A DNA stretch of 64,000 nucleotides, taken from the NCBI GenBank assembly GCA_022457155.1, contig JAJGOT010000339.1:621501-685500 (forward strand), written 5' to 3'. A program made the position numbers and the translations under genes. The notes beneath the pieces are model-generated. The model was given only the letters and a program-made list of their open reading frames with translations. It searched no databases and had not been told where the DNA came from. The DNA comes from Cladopsammia gracilis (Eukaryota; Cnidaria; Anthozoa; Scleractinia; Dendrophylliidae). Position 1 is the first letter of the stretch. Every line of letters begins with the position of its first letter. Below, piece after piece: positions 27,901 to 39,900 of this stretch.

Positions 27901-30900
27901 CGCGAAACATTCCGCTAGCCATGACCATGAAAAACGACGGGTATGGTTCTATGAGTATGGGGCTGAGCAGCCAGGCCTTCGGCCTGGCAAGTGCTCCGCT
28001 ATAAAAGTTAAAGTTGACCTTTCATGCACGAGTGATTGCGGAAGATTGATTAAAGGTTTCAAATGACGTACAGTGTACTAACGTTCGTAACGGATCACCT
28101 AGTGTGACCGGAAAAGCGACTGTTCATGTAAAACAAATCATAACAACATATTGAATTAATTCTCGTGCCTTACGGCCGGCACTTACAAGACCCTTAAAGC
28201 TTCTTAAAGCACGACTTCACTACTCGAACAGTTATTGGGTTTTTGTTCTGAGATTACATCTCAGATTTGCTTGCATATGCCGTCTTGCGATGCTGTTCAA
28301 TTATCCGCAAGACACATTTTGTAAAGTTGGGAGAGATTTATTTCGTTTGCTATGGAAACGAGCTATGACGTGACAAGTAGCATGAAGTCAATCGATTTAT
28401 GAATAAAAATGCGCATTTGCTTCTTTTTCAACTGAAAAAAAGAACATTTAAAACACTACCAAAAGCAGAAAAATATTTAGAACTCTAAACACATGTTTTC
28501 AATTTCCGCGTTTTTACCGATAAATTTGAATTTTTATGTTCAATCCAAGATGGATATGCTATCATCCCAGAATTTATTGTTAGCACATGCCATCTACAGT
28601 AGCTGTTCTTTTATCCTAGTGACAAATTTGAATAACGAGATATATATGACATCATAAAGTAGCATGAGATCAAGCCATTTTTTGATACAAAAATGCATGT
28701 TGTCACCTTTTTCAGTGAAAAAATATTATAACGCGCTACCAAAAGCAGCAAAATGTCTAATTATATTATATTTGACAATTCTAGAAACAAATACTTTCAA
28801 TTACCGCGTTTCCCCGATAAATTTGAATTTTTAGTGACTCCAAGATGGGAACTGTCTTTTAAAACCGCAGAGTACAAAACTCCAAAGGGGATGGATAAAA
28901 AGGACGCGGGGGGGGGGGGGGGGGGGGGGACTAAGGTTCCTCTGAGCATTGCTACCGCTGTTATGAAGTCCCTACCGTCTTCCTTTGTTTTGCGGATTGT
29001 TGCATTACTCTTCGGTCCATCACCAGCAGAAGTGTATGCCAACACTTGGAACTGGTATTTTGTAAATTTAGAAAGTCCACTAACAGTTTTATCCAGAGTT
29101 GTTCCACTGAGATTGTAAAGCCAAGTTCTTGAATGATGAAGGCCTATGTTTTTGTAGAAAAGTTTAAATCCCCTGATAATTCCATTTCTGGAGTTTTCTG
29201 GTGGAAGCTGCCATTTTGCAATGATACTTGTAGAAGTAGTTGCAGTCACTGAGAACTTGACAGGAGCTTGTGAAGGAACTGGAATAGAACAAACACGTAG
29301 TCTTAACCGACTCTGGCGCCATTCATTCAATCAATTAATTACTGGTCCTGATGGAAACAGTGAACCTTGTTTCCCGAGAATCTCGATGTTTCCCGAGACG
29401 AAACAAAAAGATTATTTAATCCCAGAAAAAAAATAGCATGTCAAAAATACAAAACAATGTTTTTCAGGTTCTAATGTTGCGAAACATACATGGACGTTTG
29501 ATCATGTTATTGACTTTGACAACTCTATGACAAATGACAAATTAAACAATCGTACCAGAAAGACACTGTAATCATGGCACATGGCCAAAACTGTTGAGGC
29601 TGACAACAACTCTTGACCGCCCCGAACATTATTTTTATATATATTATTTATTGATGCGAATTACCCGCTATATTCAAAATCTTTACATCTCATTTCATCA
29701 CACATTTTTATCTGTCAAAGACAGTAGACTGACTGTCGAAAGCTCATAGTTTTTAATATTTTCTTTTTACCAGAGAACGCATTTTATACTTTACTGAGAT
29801 GACTCTTAGAGACCTTTGATTTAATAACTATGCGTGTTTTTCTTTTTTCTTTTCGCTGAAAAAAGAACATCTAAAACGCTACGAAAACAGGGAAAATGTT
29901 AAATTGTATTATACTTTAAAACTAAAAAAAAAAAAAAAGAATATTATCAATTTCGGTATTTTTCGATAAATTTAAAGTTTTAGTGAAATCCAAGATGTCG
30001 ACCATTTTGGCTGACATTTTGGATGACGTCAAGGATCCCCAGCAACGTCATAACCCATTATATTTACATGATCTAGTAGAGCATATTAAAGGCTATCTAT
30101 TTGAGGTAAAATATTTTCAAAATATTGTAACACCGCAAAAATTCTTAGCCTGGGGGGGGGGGGGGGGGGTGTTGACTATTGCAGTTTCTTCCTTATTCCA
30201 CCCTTGGGGTATTAGTTTGCGTTTAAGTCTGAGTGTTAAGAAAACAATAAAATCCGCTAAGGTCTCTATGCACATTAATGCTATCACTGATATGAAGTCC
30301 CTACCGTCTTCTTTTGTTCTGCGAACTGTTGGATCACTCCTCGGTCCATCACCAGCAGAAGTGTACGCCAACACTTGGAACTGATATTCTGTGAATTTAG
30401 AAAGTCCAGTGACATCTTTATTGAGAGTTGTTCCACTGAGATTTTGAAAACTGGTTATTGAATCAGGAGAGCCCGTCCTTTTGTAGAACAGCTTAAATCC
30501 TCTGATAATTCCGTTTCTGGAGGTTGCTGGTGGAAGCTGCCATGATGCACGGATACTTTTAGAAGTAGCTGCAGTCACTAAAAACTTGGCAGGAGCTTGC
30601 GAAGGAACTGAAGTAAAACAATTTAAGAAGAATTCCATCAGCTACGCGGAGTGCATGAAACATTTCGTTACCTCTGCGAATTAATTAAGCCCAAACGGTT
30701 GATAACATTCGCTGACTTCACGTTTACATACGTTTACATATATACGCTTTAGTCATTATAATGTTCAAGGGACAGAAGTACAGTGTTAATTAGTTGCTGA
30801 CTGTTTCAAAGCATCTTTTAAAAAAACAACAAGATTTGTGTTGCTGCTCACAAACTTTACTATTCCTATAACGGTGAATTAAACTCACAATATACCGCGG

Positions 30901-33900
30901 CGCTCCCAACATAATTTTTTGAGATCTTGAGAGCTTAGTTGGAACAGCATCGCACTGGCAATGCGAAGGTCACGAAGACTAGTCCAGTGCAAAATAGTAT
31001 ACGATATTCATGTATTTATTATAACATCTACTAGGTTCTATTACGAAGAACTTTACGGAGAGCTATAGTCTACATAAATAATGACACAGCATAAGGAATA
31101 ACAAACAAGCCAAAACGAAAACCAAAGAAGTAAATTTCCTAATATTATCCGAGCTGCTGTTTTTTTACATTCTGACTGGCGGATGTCCTGAAGACCCGAT
31201 TTTTATTCCACGCTCTGCAAGCGCAAATTCGTAACTAGGAGAGCCTTTCTATTAAAGCAGGCGTTGTATCGAGTAAAGGGTAAAATGTTGCGGGTGCTCT
31301 AGTAAATTAACTTAGCGAAAGTCGGTCGTATGTACCAGCTGCTGATTGATTTTTTTCGGGTCATTATATTAACCGCGGGAAAAGTGCACTGTGTAACTGC
31401 AACAGTTAAATAAACAGGCCCTTACCATCTTCCTTTGTCCTTTCAACAAGAACATAACTTTTTGGTCCATCACCAGAAGAAGTGAAAGCTAATACTTGGA
31501 ATCCATATTTTGTGAATTTATCAAGCCCTGTCACAGTTTTATTCAGAAGAGCGACGCTGTTGATAGGTAGCATGATCGAAGAGTCTGCAGTATCGTTCTT
31601 TTTGTAATACACCTTGAATCCGGTGATGATTCCATTCCTTGCGAATACTGGTGGTAGTTGCCAGGAAGCAGTTATACTAGTTGAGCTGTCTGCAGTCAGA
31701 GTGAAGTTAGTAGGAGCTTTCGAGGGAACTGAAATGAAGTAATAAAAATATTGGAACATCTCCCATGCCAACTTGCACACTCAATCTTATTTAATAAGAT
31801 GGGGTTACATGAAAACGAAAGTCAAGAGGGGTTGTCGAGGGTTTAGCTTACTCGTCGACATTGAACCTATTCTCGACCGCTACTCTAAGTTTTGTTTGCC
31901 GGACTAAGGATCGATATTAGTGGAGCTTTCTCGGGCCGAAGGCCCGCTGCGTAGCCTTATACTCATACAACCTATGCCCGTCATTTTTTATGGTCATGAC
32001 TAGCAGAATGTTTCGCGGGCGGCATCTGTACATGTGTGTCCGAGCGTTGGGCAGGGGTACTTCGCGAGCGCGTATGACGTCGCAAAACATGCGCGTATGA
32101 CGTCGCGTAACATCCGGGATTTTAGCAGTTTTGAAAGCAAAGCGAGGCTTTGTTTTTCGCGAGGCTGCACGGCTGTCAGCTCGGTAAACACTTCAGTTGG
32201 ATGTTTCGCTGCTGTGTTTAGCGGAGAATTAAAGTCGTTATTTCCTTGCATTTTTTCGCGGTTTGCTACTCATGACAGGGATACTAATTAAGGGATACTC
32301 AGAAGCCGCTTTAGTGGAAAAAGAAGAGCTTTCAGGGATAAAATTTTGCTTCGAGGAACTTCATACGTTTTTATCAATGCGGAGAGATGTTTGTTTTTAT
32401 TACGGATTTCAGAACCAAAGAAGCGGAGATTTAAAGAATTTCCAAGCAAGCGAGGGAATTAAAGGTAAAACAGATTACATTTTTCGATGGGAATTTATGT
32501 TAATATCAACCTGTGATTGACTTTTTCTTTGTATTCTTGTGTAGTTTTGGAGAATTGTTTTTAAAACAAGCTTAACTTCAGTTGTATCGATTTCTTGAAT
32601 TTCATCGAATGCAGCTCGAACTCCATGCGCTATAAATAGTACGCGTTTTGCTTTTAAACAAAAACTAACGGAGATCTGAATAAAAATTTTCGAAAGAAGA
32701 TTGTGTTGTCTATTTTTATGTGTTTTTTTATTCATTGCATAGATTGAAAAGCGATTTTATGTAAACAAAACAAGACTTGGATTTTCTTCACTCGCGTCGC
32801 CTTAAGCAAATATGTTTGTGTAGTTTTGCAATTTTCATTTCCAAATCAGTTTCTCGGGCAATTTGTGACAAGCAACAACTGCATTTTATTCGGAAAGTAG
32901 TCGTGATAATTATTCTAGACGGAGAAAAAGTTGTTTTTGTGAACTTTTGTACGGTCTAAATGTACTGTGCAGACGGTCGCGTAATACTGTTTTTGAGAAT
33001 TGCTGAAACTGAAAATTAGCCCGGTCGTCAACTTTAATTCTTGTGCTTCCGACCTTTCACCTTAGTTAATTTTCACCTTAGTTAAGCTTGTTCAGAAAGC
33101 GACGATGTTAGGCTCAGCCTATCTATATATATATATATATATCTGAGAATCGAAGAACACTCCCGTTCAACTCGTATCCTTTAACTGTCGGCGACTATAT
33201 TTTATATGACAAGGTGAAAGTGATTATATGTCACTCCTGTGGGGACAAAGGACTGTAGTATCATATGATGTGATAAATAAAATGTTTCCCTTCTTCGTAA
33301 CTTGAAGAGTATTAATAAAGCAACGACATTGAAGTTGGAGGGTATGCAGTACTCAAAATGGGACAATGAAGGCATGTGACTTGACAGTCGCCATCTTGAA
33401 TCCGCCATATTTCTGAATTTCACCAAATTGATTCAAAAGTACTCTGAACCACATAGAAACGCTATAAAGAAGAATAAAATGTCATACCAAATTGCTGTTA
33501 ACAAAATGCCATGAAAAGTCATGAAGATTGGAAGCGTTTGCTTTAATATTATGAAAAGTATGAATGTTATAAGTCAATGCTGGTCCCCAGGCTAAATAAG
33601 GTTAAGAAATTTAAGTGGCAGTCCCGCTAAAAGTCGGTCCGCTCGATTTCGCGACCAAAAATAGTTTCCCTTTATTTTTTGCTGGTGAAAAGGCTTTGGT
33701 ACACATGTATGAAATACACGATTCTTTTTTTAAAATTCTTTATTTTCGCCCTGCTACAAGCAAAAACAAATTCAGGCCGTGTCGGCCTTTTCGACGGTGA
33801 TCGGAAGACTAAAATTGATGGTTTTTGAGAGGCGCGCTACGTAGAAACAAATGCAGTTGAAGAAATTTTGTTTAGGTCAGGTTTGTAAGCTAAACTTGTG

Positions 33901-36900
33901 TAGTTCACAGGCAAAGTGTCAAAAATTTCAATAAAATGTTAAGCAAGCTGAGGCAACTTAAAGGCAACCCATTCTGAAGCCTATATTCAGACACTGAAAA
34001 TAGGGCAAAAACGAGGGAAAATTTCTCAAACGTTGCGGCCTAAACTTGCTTTTAAAACCACGTCACAGTAAAGTTCTTACCTTATTTTATCGAGTTATAA
34101 GCTCAAACGTGTGGGTATCTACCGGGATCGCAAGCAAGAAGAGATTATAATAAGCCATTGACAGTGTGTTTACATAATTATCGGTCGTGCCATTCAGGTC
34201 ATTTGCATTACTCTTCGGCTCTTCCAAAATGTTTCTTTTGAGGCTTGAATTCAATTGTAGTTCTCCAAGGTAAATGTCGACAGCTTCTTTAATACTTCTC
34301 CGTCAGAATTAGATCGAGAAGAGATATAAAAGTTGCAATAAGTTGAATAATCTTCATGGCGGCGACACCGTGCTCGATAAAGCAAACAACGAGTAGTATA
34401 AAAAAGATTATTCACCGCCAACATCATCATTTCTTACGCTTTCCCAAACATAAACCCATGACACAAAAGCAAATAAGCTAAAAAACCACACAACCATTTT
34501 GAGAAATAAATTATTATTTCTGCTGATATTAACATGTAATGTAAAATTAACATCAACGAACCAAATTCACCCCGTGTTTCGAATAAGCTGAAAATATCAT
34601 GACAATTTAAATTTATTTTTTTGAATTTGAATTGGCATAAATCATCGAACCAAATTTACCCTCGTCTTTCGCATAAGCTATGATATTATTTAGCTGTTAC
34701 GATTGGCAGTCATTTTAGTTTATTGCTTTGTGTCATGGGTTTATGTTTGGGTAAACGTAAGAAATGATGATGTTGGCGGTGAATAATCTTTTTCATACTA
34801 CCGATGAAATCTCTCTCCCCAATTCTAGCAGTGGAAAATCTCCCCCAATTCTAGCAGTGGAAAATCTCTCCCAAATTCCGGCAGCGGTGGTGGAAAATCT
34901 CTGCCAAATTCTGTCAGCGGCGGCGGAAAATCTCTCCCAAATTCTAACGACGGTGGTGGAAAATCTCTCCCAAATTCTGTCAGCGGTGACGATAAAAATT
35001 CTCTCCCGGAAAGAAAATGTCTGATTCCGAAGAAGAAGAAATAGATGATACTCCTGAAATTATTCGAGAAACCCTCACAACATGCCATTCTCACAAAAAT
35101 GACAGGCTGGAACATTTCAAAGAAATCATCCGCAAACATCAGGGGAAAAAAAATAAAATTTCACTCAAAGATCTCGAATTTTATGAAAAAGAAATTCTCT
35201 CCCAAATTCCCCGTGACGAAATCACAAGAAAAAAAGTCAGGGATTTCGTCAAAGCTTCCAAATGGAAAAAAGTCGATGGAAATGATCATGAAATTTTTAA
35301 TCACATAACAGGCCACGACGGCAATGACTATGAGCACCTGGAAAAATTTCTCATTGACGACTTTAAATATTTTTCACTTGCATATGATGACCTTCATCTC
35401 AGCAGAGACAAGTTTCTCAGCAGAGACAAGTTTCTCAATTGCCATCAAGTTCTTTTCGCCCTGTTGAAGAAGAACGGTTTCAGCCCCAATGAAGATGATT
35501 TCAAACTGCTCAAAACTCCATCCAGCCGGGCGAAACAAGAAAAAATAATCCAAACAATCTTCAAAAAATGTCATTGGAAAGAAAATGGATCTTGAAAAAT
35601 CATTTTCCAATGAAGCTGAGCAAAGCGAAGCCAGTGACCATGAAAATTGTTCCACATGCTCAGAGGAAGAAACAAGAAGCGAAGATGAAACCCCAACAAC
35701 CTCTGACGAGGAATTCATTGTCTCTGATTCAGAGATGGAGGAAGCTGAAGAAGAGGAGTGGGGAGACGATGAAATTGAAAAACTTTTTGAATCTTTTGCC
35801 AATCTCCAGGAGGAACATGAGATTCTCAAAAAGGAATACAAGATTCTCAAAAAGGAACTCCAAAAGCAAAGTTGTCTCCTCTGGGAAATCCACCGGGAAT
35901 TGAAAGAAAGCGGTGATTTGAAATCATGAATATGAATGGCAAACATTCATATTCTAGCGCGTCTTCTGGGCATCACTTATTTTTCGAGATAAGTTCTGAA
36001 ATGCATCACATCTTCACATGTTTGTTTATATTTTTTGATTGTGAGAAGATTCTCGCATGTTCTTTTGATTTCTTCCAAATAAGATGTCACTGGTTGCCTT
36101 TGGAGAATTGAGTTGAAATGATTCATCGTTGCTGTTTCAATTTTTTTCGTTTTTTCATAATTCTCAGAAAGTTGGTATTCATCCCAGCGATAACTCTCAT
36201 AAAACTCGCTAAGACCAATATTTCTTAGAAAGTAGTTTTCCTTCCAATCAAATCGGTGTTCGACATTCATTATTTTAGAAGAAGACATTAAATAATTGTC
36301 ATTTCAATGATTGACTTTTTCAGCCAAGTTTTTCCACATCATTCAGCGGAATCCAAGAATTGAATTTATCGGAATAGCCTTTCCATTTTACCAAGGCTTT
36401 CTTTTTCTTGTGATCGCGGCGAAGAACTTTTTCAATGCGGAAAACATCTTGCTCAGTATGCGACAATTCTGCTTCGTAAAACGATCCAGTGATTTTCTCT
36501 CCCAGCAGATCAACTAATTTATACGTTACAGGATTTGTGCTCAATATTTCATCAATCACAAATATCTCCTCTGTCCAGTTCGGGGTGAAACCTTTGTCAA
36601 ATATCTTTCGCTTATATTTCGAAATTCTAACCCTGTCGTCGACTTTGAATTTTGCTGGGGCATGTTTTGCATAAATCATATCGCTGAAAAGATTTGCGAA
36701 AACCTTTTTCTCATTTTTCTGTTTGCTCGCCTCTGCGGGGCTCATCCGAATGCTCGAATGAAAACGACGGTTATATTCATCCACTAATTTATCAAGTTTA
36801 TCAAAGAAAATTGTATTATTGTTAGCAGAAAACATCCGGAAGAGTTTCTCCTTCATGGTCCGATTCCAGCGTTCAACAACAGACGATTTCTCTTCATTTT

Positions 36901-39900
36901 CCGTTGTATACAATTTTACCCCATTCTTATCAAGCAGATCTTTCATTGTTGCGTTGAAAAACTCACTTCCTTTATCAGTCCAAAGCATTTTCGGTTTTCG
37001 CTTCGTTTTAAATATATCTCGGAAAGCATCAGCCACTGTTTGACCTCGCTTGTCTTTCAGGGGACGAATCCAACCGAATTTTGAGAAAACATCGATCACC
37101 ATCAGCAGGTATCTGATCCCTTTATTCCACCTCGAAAATTTCCCCATCTCAACCAGATCAGCCGCCCAGATGTTGTCAATCCCATATGCTATGACTCGCC
37201 TCTTTGGAAAGCGTCGCCTGATTGGCTGGTGAAGTTCATTTGCCAGATTTTGAGCCCAGCCTTCACTCAAAATCTTTTCCCGTTTTTTGGAGCGCCGAGG
37301 CCAGCGGAGCGGGTCGAGGCGAAGCCGAGACCCAGTTTTTGTTTTGCTTGAATTGTGTTTCTCGCCAAAGCATGCCCCCATTGCCTTTCTTTCCAGGGAA
37401 TGGCATCCAAAGCGGCAACCATTTTCCTGTCTGCTTCGTTCTTGCATTTGCGCGGATCCGCTTTCTTTGCGCAGACTGAATAATCAACATCGTGCTGCAT
37501 AGCAACTGCGTCTGTTTTTCCTGTGGGCTGCTGCATAATTTCGAGAATTTTTCCCTTTTCATCAAATCTGACTTGTTTTTCGAGTGGGTTCCAGGGGCCT
37601 GTATAATTATGCCCTGGGAGGCTGAAACCTTTCTTTGGTCTTGGTAGCTTCCCAATCAGGGAATGAATATCTAAAGCACCGCCATCCAAATCTGCTCGAT
37701 CTGTCTTATATTTTCTGTTTGGTCTAATCGCTGTGCTCAGCTCATTCATCATATCAGCAGAGGTTTTGGCAAGAAATGGTTTCATCTTGTCCAGGGCAAA
37801 ATCCAATGCTTTCTTTTGAGCGTTTTTGTTTCGCAACAATTCACTAGCTCCATAACGACCCATTTCAACTGTTTTTTTCCCAATCCAAGGCAGCGCATGA
37901 GCCACGCCAGTCAGCGCAAGTTCACCAAAGCCCCCACCTTGTGGGGGCAGATTCAGTTTCCCGATTTTTTCACAAATCTTGTTTTCTTGATTCCGCAGGA
38001 AGCGCAATGACAAAACCACATTTTTCTGCCATTTTTTGCGGTCATATACCCAGTTGGTTTCACGCATTCAGTTTGTTTTTTCTCTTTCACGCAATATGAT
38101 TTCATTTTCAATCGAAATATTCTTTTGAATTTTTCCTTCTCCTGACTTGATTTCCACGATTTTTCCAAACCCAGAGCTGTTCAACAGCTTGAATAATTCT
38201 CTCTGGTGCCACTCTGTGTTTTTGTTAAAAGGATAAAGATTTTTTGCGTTCAAATAACTCAGGCGGGATTCTTTGGGATAGAAAATTTTCATTTTCAATC
38301 GAAATATTCTTTTATGAATTTTTCATTCTCCCCCGAGTCAGTCAGACTGAGAGGTTTGAGAATATCATAGAAATCTTTCCCCTGCGACCATTGATGGAGG
38401 AAAAACAGGCAATAATACCCGCAAAGAACGCTGTCTATGTTTTGATACTGACTGCTGTTCCAAATCACCGGTTTGGAACTTTTGAATTCCTGGGGAAATC
38501 CCATCCCAAAAGAGTCGAAATACCACGTGAATTTCTGTCCGGGGGCGCAGCACACCCAGTGAGTTCCGGCATTTTCAAGCGAATCAAGATTGATAATGCA
38601 GGGGCTGTGTTCTCGGGGCATGGCTTCATCCCTGGCGAAAATCCCTTTGAAATTGGGAATTTTCAGAAAATCAATCCACTGGAGAAGATCAAGGTTGGTC
38701 AGTGGTTTGTTCACGAATTTGGGTTTCGTTTCGCTCACAATATTGCCCCGAGAACTGGGATGTTGTTGAATGGACTTTTCGATCCCAGCAGAAGTCCCAT
38801 TCCTTTTTTGGATTTTTTTCCCATCCCAATTTTTCGTCCCCAGGTTCCGATGAATGGGGGAGGTGGTTCCCAAGGAGCTCCCAATCTTGGAGCGCCGTTT
38901 CCTTTGGGCTGCCGGACTCTAGGAGCGCCTTTTCCTTTGGGGCGACCAACTCTTGGAGCTCCTTTTCCTTTGGGGCGACCAACTCTAGGCGCTCCTTTCC
39001 CAAACAAATTTTTCACCATGTCCAGCGCCAGTGGAATTCCGATGGAAGCCAGCACAGTTCCCAACAATCCACCAGATTGTTTTGCTGATTGTTTTATCGT
39101 CAGTTGTCCTCCTGATTTCAGGGCAGACAAAATATCCTGTTTCTGTTTATTTGTCAACAGATGTTTATTATCAATCAGTTTTTGAATTTTATCTTGGGGA
39201 ATGAGAAATCCACCCGTTTGTCCGCCTCCTTTCAGTCGAGGTCGCTGCGCTCCCTTCCCGCTTATCTTTTTCACGACTTGACTCGCTCCTTCACTCGCCA
39301 AACCAGCCAATGCTGACAGTCCAAGTGTCTTTGCCAGGGTGGGTGCCAGGGAACGAGCCAGGGGAACAATAGCAGAGAAAAGACTTCCACCTTGCTTCAT
39401 TACCTTTCGGATTTGCGTTTTTGATATCTTGATTTCAACTCCCTTTCCCTGAGATGCGGCTTTGGCAATTCGGTTCTTTTGATTGACTGTCAGCATCAGT
39501 TCATCATTTCCGCGTGTTTGATTTTTTTTCAGCCTCAGGGTGATAGCGCAGTTTGCTTTGAATGCTCTTCCAAGCTTGCTTTTTTGCCCTTTCGACAGAT
39601 TTACTTTATATGGGTGATATGTTGTCATTTTAAATGACAAGATATGTTTTCATTCCTTACACGATAACCAGCTCATTTCCAATCTTATCGATTTTCACTT
39701 CTTCTTCATAGAGAACTATCGCATGTACATTGAAGTTTGCCGCTGCATCTGCGTTCAATCGATACCTGAATATCAACTGCTTGGGGTCTCTTGTCGGTTT
39801 TTCAGTTTGATAAGTCAGATCGAAATAGATCAACGGGAAAAGAGATTTGAAATTGGCCAGATTCAACTGTGTCCCTGTGTTGTAGTCATTTTTCCTCATT

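Larger units (their letters stand above)
28430..30180. repeat. Tandemly duplicated intron segments around FN3-2 and FN3-3
   Basis: A 120-150-bp block (CTACCAAAAGCAG... AAATTTGAATTTTT...TCCAAGATG) recurs at about 28430, 28735 and 29870, and the exon-proximal GAAGTCCCTACCGTCTTC flank recurs at 24800, 28967 and 30294. Shows that FN3 exons were duplicated together with intron DNA. Confidence 0.75.

Noticed and set aside
34764..35024. 86-residue ORF over the left sub-terminal repeats
   Set aside because: Made of the tandem repeat in one of several open frames and starts inside the terminal unit.
38244..39185. 313-residue plus-strand ORF
   Set aside because: Antisense shadow of the protease and core genes, low-complexity, no domain.
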